From Streptomyces hayashii (GTDB lineage Bacteria; Actinomycetota; Actinomycetes; Streptomycetales; Streptomycetaceae): a DNA stretch of 64,000 nt. The stretch spans positions 1-64,000 of the forward strand of contig NZ_JAHHIU010000002.1 in the NCBI RefSeq assembly GCF_024539815.1, written 5' to 3'. The notes beneath the pieces were generated by a model that was not told the origin of the DNA, made no database searches, and saw only the letters and a program-made list of their open reading frames with translations. The translations under genes were made by a program, and so were the position numbers. This document shows, in pieces, positions 41,520 to 50,073 of the stretch (the stretch's first letter is position 1; each line of letters starts with the position of its first letter).

Positions 41520-42878
41520 ATGCGCGCCATCACCCGAAGGGGAGCACTCGGACTCGGCGCCGGTGCTGCCGCCGCCGGACTCGTGGGCTGCGGAAGCCTC
41601 ACGGGCTCGGACGAGCCCTCCCACGACGGCGGTTCCGGCGACACCGGGAAGAACTCCTCCGGCAGCCCGAAGCCGAAGTCGACCGGCCGCCCCATCGGCG
41701 ACGGCTCGACCTCCTTCACCGGCACGCAGCCCCACCAGCCGGCCAAGCCCGTGCCGCTGGAGGCCGGCCAGGAACCGCCGCAGTTCGTGATCTTCTCCTG
41801 GGACGGCGCGGGCGAGGTCGGCAACGGGCTCTTCCCGCGCTTCCTCGACCTCGCCAAGGAACACGGCGCGAGCATGACGTTCTTCCTCTCGGGGCTGTAC
41901 CTGCTGCCCGAGTCGAAGAAGCGGCTCTACGACCCCCCGAACAACCCGCGCGGCGCCTCCGACATCGGCTACCTCTCCGACGACCACGTGAAGGCGACGC
42001 TCACCAACGTCCGCCGGGCCTGGCTCGAAGGGCACGAGATAGGCACCCACTTCAACGGGCACTTCTGCGGCGAGAGCCACGGCTCGGTCGGCAAGTGGAC
42101 CCCCGCGCAGTGGCGCAGCGAGATAGACCAGGCGAAGAAGTTCGTGAAGGAATGGCGGACCAACACCGGCTGGACCGACCTGCCCTCGCTGCCCTTCGAC
42201 TACGACAAGGAGCTCGTGGGCGCCCGTACGCCCTGTCTGCTCGGCCAGGACAACCTGCTGCCCACCGCCCGCGCGCTGGGCTGGCGCTACGACGCCTCCT
42301 CGCCCGGCGGCAGCCAGGTCTGGCCCACCAAGAAGCACGGCATCTGGGACCTGCCGCTACAGGCCATACCGTTCCCCGGCCACAGCTTCCAGGTGCTGTC
42401 CATGGACTACAACATCCTCGCCAACCAGTCGATCAACTCGACCAAGGCGCCCGCCCACAACTACCCGGGCTGGCGGAAGCAGGCCTCCCAGGCGTACATA
42501 CAGGGATTCAAGCGGGCATACGAGACGAACCGCGCCCCCTTCTTCATAGGCAACCACTTCGAGCAGTGGAACGGCGGCATCTACATGGACGCCGTCGAGG
42601 AAGCCTTCAAGCACATCGCGCGCGAGAAGGAGAAGGGCGCGGACGTGCGGCTCGTCTCCTTCCGGCAGTTCGTGGACTGGATCGACGTCCAGAAGCCGGA
42701 GATCCTCGCCAAGCTGCGCACCCTCCAGGTCGGACAGCAGCCGACCGGCGGCTGGAAGACGTTCCTGGCCAAAAGCTCCGCCACCGCGGGCGGCACGACG
42801 GGCGGTACCGCGGGCAGCACCGCGGGCACGACCTCCGGCGCCGGCGCCGGCTCCAGCGCCTCCCCGAGCGCCGCCTGA
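41520..42878 (+). CDS. NodB-like Tat lipoprotein
   Basis: 452 aa. The N terminus TRRGALGLGAGAAAAGLVGC combines a twin-arginine-like signal with a lipobox. After a long polar linker (about 25-70) comes a polysaccharide-deacetylase-like barrel: VIFSWDGAGEV with a single acidic residue in motif 1, TFFLSGLYLLP, GTHFNGHF (H-x3-H of motif 2) and FIGNHFEQW near the end. The C terminus is a T/G/A/S-rich tail. It may act on cell-wall or exported glycans; whether it deacetylates is unsure. ATG 41520 was chosen from the signal; an upstream frame extends to 41400 without one. Confidence 0.82.
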   Translation: MRAITRRGALGLGAGAAAAGLVGCGSLTGSDEPSHDGGSGDTGKNSSGSPKPKSTGRPIGDGSTSFTGTQPHQPAKPVPLEAGQEPPQFVIFSWDGAGEVGNGLFPRFLDLAKEHGASMTFFLSGLYLLPESKKRLYDPPNNPRGASDIGYLSDDHVKATLTNVRRAWLEGHEIGTHFNGHFCGESHGSVGKWTPAQWRSEIDQAKKFVKEWRTNTGWTDLPSLPFDYDKELVGARTPCLLGQDNLLPTARALGWRYDASSPGGSQVWPTKKHGIWDLPLQAIPFPGHSFQVLSMDYNILANQSINSTKAPAHNYPGWRKQASQAYIQGFKRAYETNRAPFFIGNHFEQWNGGIYMDAVEEAFKHIAREKEKGADVRLVSFRQFVDWIDVQKPEILAKLRTLQVGQQPTGGWKTFLAKSSATAGGTTGGTAGSTAGTTSGAGAGSSASPSAA

Positions 42879-42889
42879 AATGCGGTTTT

Positions 42890-42905
42890 CCCCCCGCAAG
42901 GGGGG
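42890..42905. terminator. Short GC hairpin with GCAA loop
   Basis: CCCCCC (42890-42895), GCAA tetraloop, GGGGGG (42900-42905), just after the NodB-like gene. Possible weak terminator. Confidence 0.4.
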
Positions 42906-42944
42906 CGGGCAAGATCCCCAGAACGGGCATGCGAAACTTTTCAC

Positions 42945-43577
42945 ATGAGTGCCGCCAGCCGCGCCCTTCCGCGCTCGCCTGCCCGGGTCCGTCCGCGCCG
43001 TGCCGTTGTGACCACGGCAGCCGGCGGGGCCGTCGCCGCACTGCTGCTCTCCGCCTGCACCTCCGGAGGCGCCTCCGGAGGCGGCGGTGACACCAACTTC
43101 GTGATGGGCAAGGACGGCATCTCCACCGTCGCCCAGGGCAAGCGCAACGATGCCCCCGACCTGTCCGGCGAGACCGTCGCAGGCGGGCAGCTCGACCTGA
43201 AGAGCTACCGGGGCAAGGTCGTCGTCCTCAACGTGTGGGGATCCTGGTGTTCCCCGTGCCGGGCCGAGGCGCCGGGCTTCCAGAAGGTCTCCGCCGACCT
43301 CAAGGGCCAGGGCGTGCAGTTCGTCGGCATCAACACCCTCGACACCAGCAACAAGAACGCCCTCGCCTTCGAGAAGCAGCAGGGGATCACCTACCCCAGC
43401 CTGTCCGACCCGAAGGGCAAGCTGCTGCTGCGGTTCAAGAAGGGCACGCTCAGCCTCCAGGCCATCCCGTCCACGCTGGTCATAGACCGCAAGGGCAAGA
43501 TCGCCGCCCGCTCGCTGGCCGCGCTCAGCGAGGACAAGCTGCGCAAGATGATCGCTCCCGTCCTCGCGGAGAAGTGA
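42945..43577 (+). CDS. resA: TlpA/ResA thioredoxin-like lipoprotein
   Basis: 210 aa. Signal with lipobox LLSAC (Cys38) and a thioredoxin-like domain from about 65 with active site WCSPC (Cys102, Cys105). cis-Pro in QAIPSTLVIDR. It should keep the haem-binding cysteines of apocytochrome c reduced on the outer face of the membrane, receiving electrons from the CcdA-like protein encoded next. First gene of the system II cytochrome c maturation operon; 1 nt before the next start. Confidence 0.92.
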   Translation: MSAASRALPRSPARVRPRRAVVTTAAGGAVAALLLSACTSGGASGGGGDTNFVMGKDGISTVAQGKRNDAPDLSGETVAGGQLDLKSYRGKVVVLNVWGSWCSPCRAEAPGFQKVSADLKGQGVQFVGINTLDTSNKNALAFEKQQGITYPSLSDPKGKLLLRFKKGTLSLQAIPSTLVIDRKGKIAARSLAALSEDKLRKMIAPVLAEK

Positions 43578-43578
43578 C

Positions 43579-44349
43579 GTGAGCGCTCTCACCACGCTCG
43601 CCGCCACGGGCTACAACGACACCGTGCTCAACGGCGCGTTGCTGGTCGCGCTCCCCATCGCCCTGCTCGGCGGGCTCGTCTCCTTCTTCTCGCCGTGCGT
43701 CCTGCCGCTCGTCCCCGGCTACCTCTCGTACGTCACCGGCGTCGCCGGCACCGACCTCGCCGAGGCCCGCCGTGGCCGGATGGTCGCCGGAGCCTCGCTC
43801 TTCGTCCTCGGCTTCACCTTCGTGTTCGTCTCCAGCGGGGCCCTGTTCGGCTACTTCGGCGACACCCTGCGGGCCAACCAGGACGTCCTGTCCAAGGTGC
43901 TGGGCGTCCTCATGATCGCCATGGGCGCCTTCTTCATGGGCCTGATGCCCTGGATGACCCAGCGCGAGTTCCGCATCCACAAGCGGCCCGTGACCGGCCT
44001 CGTCGGCGCCCCGCTGCTGGGCGCCCTGTTCGGCATCGGCTGGGTGCCGTGCATCGGCCCCACCCTCGCCTCCGTGCTGGCCCTCTCCTCCCAGCAGGGC
44101 AGCGCCGGCCGCGGCGCCCTGCTGACCGTCGCCTACTGCGTCGGCCTCGGCGTGCCGTTCGTGGTCGCAGCCGTCGCCTTCCGCAAGGCACTCGGCGCCT
44201 TCGGCTGGGTCAAGCGGCACTATGTCTGGGTGATGAGGATCGGCGGCACCATGATGATCCTGACCGGTGTCCTGCTGCTGACCGGCGCGTGGGATCGTCT
44301 CGTGCAGGACGTGCAGTCCTGGTCCGCCGGTTTCGATGTGGGGATCTGA
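43579..44349 (+). CDS. ccdA: CcdA thiol:disulfide transporter
   Basis: 256 aa, six membrane segments, carries reducing power from cytoplasmic thioredoxin across the membrane. The paired intramembrane cysteines are both present: Cys40 in FFSPCVLPLVPGYLSYV and Cys158 in GWVPCIGPTLA. GTG start immediately after the ResA stop. Confidence 0.94.
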   Translation: MSALTTLAATGYNDTVLNGALLVALPIALLGGLVSFFSPCVLPLVPGYLSYVTGVAGTDLAEARRGRMVAGASLFVLGFTFVFVSSGALFGYFGDTLRANQDVLSKVLGVLMIAMGAFFMGLMPWMTQREFRIHKRPVTGLVGAPLLGALFGIGWVPCIGPTLASVLALSSQQGSAGRGALLTVAYCVGLGVPFVVAAVAFRKALGAFGWVKRHYVWVMRIGGTMMILTGVLLLTGAWDRLVQDVQSWSAGFDVGI

Positions 44350-44352
44350 TCC

Positions 44353-46065
44353 ATGAGCAAGACCACGCCCAGCGTGCCGACCGAGGGCGCCGCCTCCGAC
44401 GAGCAGGAACTCGGCGCGGCCGGATCCCAGCTGTCGACGGCCCCCACCGACACCCTCGCCAACACCCCCGGCCTGGGCGTGATCGGCTGGGCCCGCTGGT
44501 TCTGGCGTCAGCTCACCTCCATGCGGGTGGCGCTGCTGCTCCTGCTGCTGCTGGCGCTCGGCGCGATCCCCGGCTCGCTCATCCCGCAGTCCGGCACCGA
44601 CGAGACCAAGGTCGCAGACTTCCGCGACGCCCACAGGACGCTCGCGCCGGTCTACGACAAGCTCGGCCTCTTCCACGTCTACAGCTCGGTGTGGTTCTCC
44701 GCGGTCTACATCCTGCTGTTCGTCTCCCTCATCGGCTGCATCGTGCCCCGCACCTGGCAGTTCGTCGGCCAGCTGCGCGGCCGTCCGCCGCGCGCGCCGG
44801 GTCGGCTGACCCGGCTGCCCGCCTACACCACCTGGCGCACCGAGTCCGAGCCCGAGCAGGTCCGTGAGGCCGCGCTCGCCCTGCTGAAGAAGCGCCGCTT
44901 CCGCTCCCACATCGCCGGGGACGCCGTCGCCGCCGAGAAGGGCTACGCCCGCGAGGTCGGCAACCTCGCCTTCCACATCGCGCTGATCGTGATGCTGGTC
45001 GCCTTCGCCTGGGGCCAGCTCTTCAAGGCCGAGGGCAACAAGCTGGTCGTCGAGGGCGACGGGTTCTCCAACACCCTCACCCAGTACAACGACTTCAAGT
45101 CCGGCAGCCTCTTCAGCACCGACGACCTGAATCCGTTCAGCTTCAACCTGGACAAGTTCACCGCCACGTACGAGACCTCGGGCCCCAACACGGGAACCCC
45201 GCGCACCTACCAGGCCGCCCTCACCTACAGCGTGGGCGCCTACGGCAAGGACGAGAAGGCCGTCGTCAAGGTCAACCACCCGCTGGAGATCGCCGACTCG
45301 AAGGTCTACCTCACCGCCCACGGCTACGCGCCCGTCATCACCGTCCGCGACGGCAAGGGCGAGGTCGTGTACAGCGACGCCGTGCCGCTGCTGCCGCTCG
45401 ACTCCAACGTCACCTCCACCGGCGTCGTCAGGGTCCTCGACGGCTACCGCAACGCCAAGGGCGTCACCGAGCAGCTCGGCATCTCGGCGTTCTTCCTGCC
45501 GACCTACACCAAGGGCATGGAGACGGCCTCGACGTTCCCGGCGCTCGGCAACCCGGTGCTGAACCTGACGCCGTACCACGGCGACCTCGGCGTCGACGCG
45601 GGCATCCCGAAGAGCGTGTACCAGATCGACAAGACCCACATGAAGGCGTTCAAGGACGCCAAGGGCGCGCAGCTGAGGGACAACCTCAGGCCCGGCGAGA
45701 CCATGACCCTGCCCGACGGGGCCGGCACGGTCACCTACGAGGGCACCAAGCAGTGGGCGAACTTCCAGGTCACCCAGCAGCCCGCGAGCGGCTGGGCGCT
45801 CACCGGCGCCATCACCGCCATCTTCGGCCTGGCCGGCTCCCTGTTCATCCAGCGCCGCCGGGTCTGGGTGCGCGCGGTGAAGGACGACGACGGCGTGACC
45901 GTCGTCGAGATGGCCGGTCTCGGCCGCAGCGAGTCCGCCAAAGTGCCCGAGGAGCTCGGCGACCTCGCCGGGATCCTGTACGACCAGGCCCCCGGGGCGC
46001 CCGACCCCGGTCCCTCGGATTCCCCCGACCCCCAAGCCGTACCTGCCGAAGGGGCTGAGAAATGA
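44353..46065 (+). CDS. resB: ResB (Ccs1) cytochrome c assembly protein
   Basis: 570 aa. Three N-terminal membrane segments (about 55-80, 110-135, 200-225), a large extracytoplasmic domain (about 230-470) and a last segment (about 475-495) before a polar tail. Family marks: TSMRVALLLLLLLALGAIPGS, LFHVYSSVWFSAVYILLFVSLIGC. With CcsB it forms the system II haem lyase, which attaches haem to CxxCH of apocytochromes. 3 nt after CcdA. Confidence 0.94.
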   Translation: MSKTTPSVPTEGAASDEQELGAAGSQLSTAPTDTLANTPGLGVIGWARWFWRQLTSMRVALLLLLLLALGAIPGSLIPQSGTDETKVADFRDAHRTLAPVYDKLGLFHVYSSVWFSAVYILLFVSLIGCIVPRTWQFVGQLRGRPPRAPGRLTRLPAYTTWRTESEPEQVREAALALLKKRRFRSHIAGDAVAAEKGYAREVGNLAFHIALIVMLVAFAWGQLFKAEGNKLVVEGDGFSNTLTQYNDFKSGSLFSTDDLNPFSFNLDKFTATYETSGPNTGTPRTYQAALTYSVGAYGKDEKAVVKVNHPLEIADSKVYLTAHGYAPVITVRDGKGEVVYSDAVPLLPLDSNVTSTGVVRVLDGYRNAKGVTEQLGISAFFLPTYTKGMETASTFPALGNPVLNLTPYHGDLGVDAGIPKSVYQIDKTHMKAFKDAKGAQLRDNLRPGETMTLPDGAGTVTYEGTKQWANFQVTQQPASGWALTGAITAIFGLAGSLFIQRRRVWVRAVKDDDGVTVVEMAGLGRSESAKVPEELGDLAGILYDQAPGAPDPGPSDSPDPQAVPAEGAEK

Positions 46066-47168
46066 CTCTCGCCGCCGCAACCGAGCTGGCCACCGCCACC
46101 AACGAGCATCTCGCGAGCATCAGCAACACGCTGATCTACTCCTCGATGGCCGTCTACACCCTGGCCTTCTTCGCGTACATCGCCGAATGGCTCTTCGGCA
46201 GCCGCAGCAAGGTCGGCCGCACCGCCGCCGCGCTCACCGCCGAGGTGAAGGCCGGCGGCAAGGGCGCGGGCCCGGCCGTCACCGTCAAGCAGAACGGCGG
46301 GACGGCCGTCCTGGAGCGTCCGCAGGTCGTCGTGCGCTCCGCCGCCGGGGCGCGTGACGTGCCCGACGGACCCGGCGCGCACGGCGGCGACGAGCAGGGC
46401 GACATGTACGGCCGGATCGCCATCTCGCTCACGGTGCTCGCGTTCCTGGTCGAACTGGCCGGTGTGGTCACCCGCGCGGCCTCGGTGCAGCGCGCGCCGT
46501 GGGGCAACATGTACGAGTTCAACATCACCTTCTCCACGGTGGCCGTCGCCGTGTACCTCGGGCTGCTGGCGCTGCGGAAGAACGTGCGCTGGCTCGGCCT
46601 GTTCCTGATCACCACGGTCCTGCTGGACCTCGGCCTCGCGGTGACGGTCCTGTACACGGCGAGCGACCAGCTCGTCCCCGCCCTGCACTCGTACTGGCTG
46701 TACATCCACGTCTCCACCGCGATCTTCTGCGGCGCGGTGTTCTACGTCGGCGCGGTCGCCACGATCCTGTACCTGTTCAAGGACGCCTACGAGAACAAGC
46801 TCGCGAGCGGCGGCACGCCCGGCAGGTTCGCCAACTCGGTCCTGGACCGGCTGCCCGCCTCCGCCTCCCTCGACAAGTTCGCCTACCGCGTCAACGCGGC
46901 CGTCTTCCCGCTGTGGACGTTCACGATCATCGCGGGCGCGATCTGGGCGGGCGACGCGTGGGGCCGCTACTGGGGCTGGGACCCCAAGGAGACCTGGTCG
47001 TTCATCACCTGGGTCGCCTACGCCTGCTACCTGCACGCCCGCGCCACCGCCGGCTGGAAGGGCCGCAAGGCCGCCTACCTGGCCCTGATCGCCTTCGGCT
47101 GCTGGCTGTTCAACTACTACGGCGTCAACATCTTCGTCACCGGCAAGCACTCGTACGCGGGCGTCTGA
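46062..47168 (+). CDS. ccsB: CcsB (ResC) cytochrome c assembly protein
   Basis: 368 aa, about eight membrane segments, the haem-channel partner of ResB. The tryptophan-rich WWD-type motif is clear (WGWDPKETWSFITW near 305), flanked by conserved histidines (LHSYWLYIHVSTAIF and YLHARATAG). ATGA overlap with resB. Last gene of the operon. Confidence 0.95.
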   Translation: MTLAAATELATATNEHLASISNTLIYSSMAVYTLAFFAYIAEWLFGSRSKVGRTAAALTAEVKAGGKGAGPAVTVKQNGGTAVLERPQVVVRSAAGARDVPDGPGAHGGDEQGDMYGRIAISLTVLAFLVELAGVVTRAASVQRAPWGNMYEFNITFSTVAVAVYLGLLALRKNVRWLGLFLITTVLLDLGLAVTVLYTASDQLVPALHSYWLYIHVSTAIFCGAVFYVGAVATILYLFKDAYENKLASGGTPGRFANSVLDRLPASASLDKFAYRVNAAVFPLWTFTIIAGAIWAGDAWGRYWGWDPKETWSFITWVAYACYLHARATAGWKGRKAAYLALIAFGCWLFNYYGVNIFVTGKHSYAGV

Positions 47169-47196
47169 CCCGGGCATCCCTCACCACCCGCTCTCC

Positions 47197-47251
47197 GGCG
47201 AAGGCCGGTTCCCGCGACCAGCGACCTGGCTCACGGGAACCGGCCTTCGCC
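47197..47251 (+). terminator. Terminator of the cytochrome c operon
   Basis: Perfect 18-bp stem, arms 47197-47214 and 47234-47251, 19-nt loop, 29 nt past the ccsB stop. Confidence 0.88.
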
Positions 47252-47373
47252 GTGGGCGCGCCGGGGCGCTTCCCACGCGGGAACCGGTCGCCGACGAGCG
47301 GGTCGGAACGGAGTTCTGCGTCGCAAGGGGATCAACGGCGGGGAAAGCGCGGCTCGTTGCTAGAGTGCGCGGC

Positions 47374-47619
47374 ATGTCGAATCGTCTGAAGCGCACCTTG
47401 GCGTCCGGGGCCAGAGGGGCCGTGATGCTCGCCGCGCTCGTCGCGTACTGGATGAGCCAGGGGGCCTCGCCCGCCGGAATGGCCCCTTGGGCGCTCGCCT
47501 TCACCGCGCTCTTCACCGGGATCACCTGCTACACGTGGTGGTACTACGGCGACTCCCCGAAGGCCCTCGCCCTGCAGGCGAAGACGGAAGCGAAGAAGAC
47601 CCAGCGCCTCGGACAGTGA
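47374..47619 (+). CDS. Small membrane protein, unknown
   Basis: 81 aa, two membrane segments (GAVMLAALVAYWMSQGAS; WALAFTALFTGITCYTWWYYG) and a basic tail. Conserved-looking, function unknown. ATG 47374 lies 7 nt behind TAGAGT (47361-47366), a leaderless pattern; GTG 47365 is also in frame. Confidence 0.75.
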   Translation: MSNRLKRTLASGARGAVMLAALVAYWMSQGASPAGMAPWALAFTALFTGITCYTWWYYGDSPKALALQAKTEAKKTQRLGQ

Positions 47620-47692
47620 CGGGGCGGTCGTCGACCAGTGGGATCTGCAGGATGGACGGCGCCGGATCGGTTCGCGGCCCCGGACTATCGAT

Positions 47693-48162
47693 GAGTACTT
47701 TCAGGTCGAGCGGCCGCTGCTGATGCCGTTGCCAGAGGAGCCGTTCGCGACGGGCCGGCTGTTCACTCCGAGGGTTGACCGCTACAGCCAGATCGCGGTC
47801 CGCACGAACCGCTACTCGGTGCCGGTCCGGCTGATCGGCAAGCGGGTCCGAGTGGTACTGCACGCCTCCCACTGGTGGTTTACGACCGGAACGTGGAAGT
47901 GGCCCAGCACGAGTGGCTGATCGCGAAGGGCGGCTGCCGCCTGGATCTGGACCACTACCTCGAAGCCCTGATCCGCAAACCGGGCGCCTTCCCCGGCGCG
48001 ACCGCACTCGAACAGGCCCGATCCGCTGGCAAGTTCACCCCGGTCCATGACGCCCGGTGGGCCGCAGCGGTCAAGGCCCACGGCGACAACGGCACCATCA
48101 TCGAGACCGGCACCGACTCCTACCGCCTCGCCAGCACCCGAGCCGAAGCAGCAGCCAGCTAA
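47693..48162 (+). pseudogene. IS21-type transposase relic (IstA C terminus joined to IstB end)
   Basis: Remnant of an IS21 element. From 47693 a frame reads DEYFQVERPLL, LFTPRVDRYSQIAVRTNRYS and VRVVLHAS, the C-terminal part of IstA. A one-base loss near 47869 shifts the frame, and the continuation from 47873 reads VVYDRNVEVAQHEW, RLDLDHYLEALIRKPGA and GATALEQARSAGKFTPVHD. After KAHGD it jumps to IIETGTDSYRLASTRAEA, which looks like the end of IstB, so the segment between was deleted. The front of istA is missing. No transposase can be made from it. Confidence 0.8.
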
Positions 48163-48638
48163 ATTCCGGCGGGGCCGTCGGCCACTTCTCCAGCCTCAGG
48201 GGAACCAGCCGGCGGCCCATCGGAGCGCAGCAGAGCCCGCAACTCGTCAGGGGGGACAGGCCCTGGGTCACCAAGGGGCTGGCCGAAATCGGTCGGCCAA
48301 CCGGGACGGAAGCGTTCGACGAAGTCTGCGAAGTCCGTCCGCAGATACCGCGAGTCAGACGGCTTCAGCCGGATCTGTTGGCGGCTGTCTGCCCACCAGA
48401 TCTCGAAATCGGCAACCGTGCCTTCCGCTGGCCAGTCCTTGCCCCCGTCCGGCAGCAGCATGACATCGACGAAGCCCCCGACGCTCAGGCCGATGTCTAC
48501 GAAGATCCCGATCGCTCCGGGCTGGGGAACCTTCACCACGGTGCCCTCGAAGACCTGCCCGAAGCGCAGGTCCCTCCGTATCCGAGCCCACTCGACATCT
48601 GTCACCACGAACAGATCATCGCACCTTCGTCCGTCCAC
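48159..48638 (-). CDS. S1-domain RNA-binding-like protein
   Basis: 159 aa. The centre is an S1/OB-fold: FGQVFEGTVVKVPQPGAIGIFVDIG, GFVDVMLLP, then RQQIRLKPSD. Such short S1 proteins are scattered in Streptomyces with no known partner. The N terminus is uncertain: GTG 48638 or GTGs at 48608/48605, the latter giving a start VTDVEW. The stop codon shares bases with the end of the IS21 relic, so the original C terminus may have been altered by the insertion. Confidence 0.7.
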   Translation of the reverse strand: MDGRRCDDLFVVTDVEWARIRRDLRFGQVFEGTVVKVPQPGAIGIFVDIGLSVGGFVDVMLLPDGGKDWPAEGTVADFEIWWADSRQQIRLKPSDSRYLRTDFADFVERFRPGWPTDFGQPLGDPGPVPPDELRALLRSDGPPAGSPEAGEVADGPAGI

Positions 48639-48736
48639 CTCAGCGACACGGCACTGCCGTCACTTCTCGTGAGCATCCAGGAGCCGGCTGATGACCAACC
48701 GCTGCCGAAATCCGTGGACAAACGCTGCTGTTAGAC

Positions 48737-48993
48737 GTGAACGAAGCCAGGCCGGGACTGGCTCTGGTGGAGTTGTCGGTTGTCGAGCAGAGATACCGGG
48801 CTGTGCTCGTGGTGCTGGCGGGTGCGACGGCGACGGAGATCGCCGCGTCGCTGGGGGTGTCGCGGCAGACGGTGAGCGGGTGGAAGTCGAGGTATGCCGC
48901 CTCGGGCCTCGCGGGGCTGGCGGACCGGTCACGCAGGCCGGCCTCGTGTCCGCATCAGGCTTCCGCCGAGGTGGAGACGGCCGTGCGCGAGCT
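48737..48993 (+). pseudogene. IS481-type transposase N-terminal fragment
   Basis: GTG start at 48737 (GTG AAC GAA). Reads LVELSVVEQRYRAVLVVLAG, TATEIAASLGVSRQTVSGWKSRY (helix-turn-helix) and GLAGLADRSRRP, then AEVETAVRELWATH. IS481 transposases continue with RWGPRRL and a DDE domain; here the homology stops at about 48993 and a different gene follows. Confidence 0.8.
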
Positions 48994-49143
48994 GTGGGCC
49001 ACGCACACATCAGCGTGACCGCCAGCGTCTACGCCCACGTAAGGCTCCGCCTCCAACGCCAAGCCATCGACACCCTGAACGGCGCCCTCGGCGCTGTCAA
49101 CGACAACCCCGACGACCCACCCGCCGCGGCAGGCGGCCACTGA
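48994..49143 (+). pseudogene. Tyrosine-integrase C-terminal fragment
   Basis: 50 codons: VGHAHISVTASVYAHVRLRLQRQA, IDTLNGALGAVNDN and a short tail. This is the end of a phage-type site-specific integrase, including the GH of the HxxR-GH box and the catalytic Tyr in SVYAHV. All upstream parts are missing; the fragment is joined to the IS481 remnant in another reading frame. Confidence 0.75.
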
Positions 49144-49145
49144 CG

Positions 49146-49352
49146 TTGCCGTCGGCGTTGCCGTCGAACGCCCGAGAGGCCCCTGATGAAGAGCTCGACA
49201 CTTTGGTCACGTACCTGGAAGACGTTGCCGACACGCTTGAGGCACCGGACCCGGCTACAGGGGACCAGCCTGGCCTGGTTGGAGACGCGCTCGTGTGGCT
49301 CAGCGGTATCGACCCCACCCAGGAAAACCGTTGGCGACCCTGGACCGGATGA
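49146..49352 (+). CDS. Possible small or truncated gene
   Basis: A frame reading PDEELDTLVTYLEDVADTLEAPDP and DQPGLVGDALVWLSGIDPTQENRWRPW, acidic and protein-like, followed by a clean terminator 10 nt later. No ATG or GTG start; TTG codons at 49146 and 49158 could serve. It may be the remaining end of a larger gene lost when the integrase fragment was joined. Not recognised. Confidence 0.3.
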   Translation: MPSALPSNAREAPDEELDTLVTYLEDVADTLEAPDPATGDQPGLVGDALVWLSGIDPTQENRWRPWTG

Positions 49353-49361
49353 TCGCATACG

Positions 49362-49398
49362 GACGTGGGGCCCGTCCCTGCCAGGCGGGCCCCACGTC
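49362..49398 (+). terminator. Terminator in the accessory region
   Basis: Perfect 13-bp stem GACGTGGGGCCCG (49362-49374) / CGGGCCCCACGTC (49386-49398), 11-nt loop. Confidence 0.82.
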
Positions 49399-49470
49399 TG
49401 GTCACGCGCTACGGTGCGGCTCGTGTCTCTCCGTGAATTCACCTATTTCATACGTATCGGTTCATTGCGA

Positions 49471-50073
49471 CTAGGCCAGACGGGACAAGGCCTCCGCTAC
49501 GCGTGACTGCCCATCCACGGCTCTCTGAATTACCTTCCTGACGCCATGCGATCCATTGGTCGACAGATCGACCAGGATGTGAATCTGATCTTCGAGTTCA
49601 AGCCTTTGCAAATGCGTCAATTCCGGCTCGGTGCCCGCCGGGAAGAATCTCGCACCCGCCTCATGGTCAGATGCATCCAGCAACTCATCCAATTGCTGAT
49701 GGATATCAAGGGCGAGCGTGGAACACCAGTCGGCCCACTCAATGCAATCTAGAGAATCGACCTCTGTGTACCTGAGGACTGCCTCTGAAGCCATTTCGTG
49801 CAGTTCTTCCAGAGACTGGTCTGCTGTCTCAGTAGGCTCCATCCTCAAACCCTGCCGGAGGTGGCGAACGGTCTCGTCAATCTGCTGCTGCAGGACACGC
49901 AGGTCGGACCACTCTGCCTCGTTGAGCACCCACTGCGGGAGTTCTCTTCCGTCCCAGGGGAGGAGTGGTGTGATGCGATAGAGACAGAGCGCCCCAGCAG
50001 CGATCGCAACCTCGGGCTCTGCTTCTTCGAACAGAGCTGTGAGCGTCTCGTGTGAGATGTCTACGGCTTCCAA
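49471..50073 (-). CDS. Probable immunity protein for the adjacent toxin piece
   Basis: 200 aa, acidic and helical, lower GC than the rest of the window. No named family recognised. It starts at TTG 50073, 13 nt inside the end of the toxin-like gene, with AGAGG about 6 nt upstream, so its translation is coupled to the toxin. That layout, the charge (long runs with D/E) and position right behind a toxin C-terminal domain are what is expected of a polymorphic-toxin immunity protein. The inference is from context only. Segments such as EWSDLRVLQQQIDETVRHLRQGL and ALDIHQQLDELLD suggest an alpha-helical repeat fold. Confidence 0.72.
   Translation of the reverse strand: MEAVDISHETLTALFEEAEPEVAIAAGALCLYRITPLLPWDGRELPQWVLNEAEWSDLRVLQQQIDETVRHLRQGLRMEPTETADQSLEELHEMASEAVLRYTEVDSLDCIEWADWCSTLALDIHQQLDELLDASDHEAGARFFPAGTEPELTHLQRLELEDQIHILVDLSTNGSHGVRKVIQRAVDGQSRVAEALSRLA

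Noticed and set aside
43525..46080. 851-codon minus-strand frame opposite the cytochrome c operon
   Set aside because: Antisense shadow of ccdA and resB, whose motifs are unmistakable.
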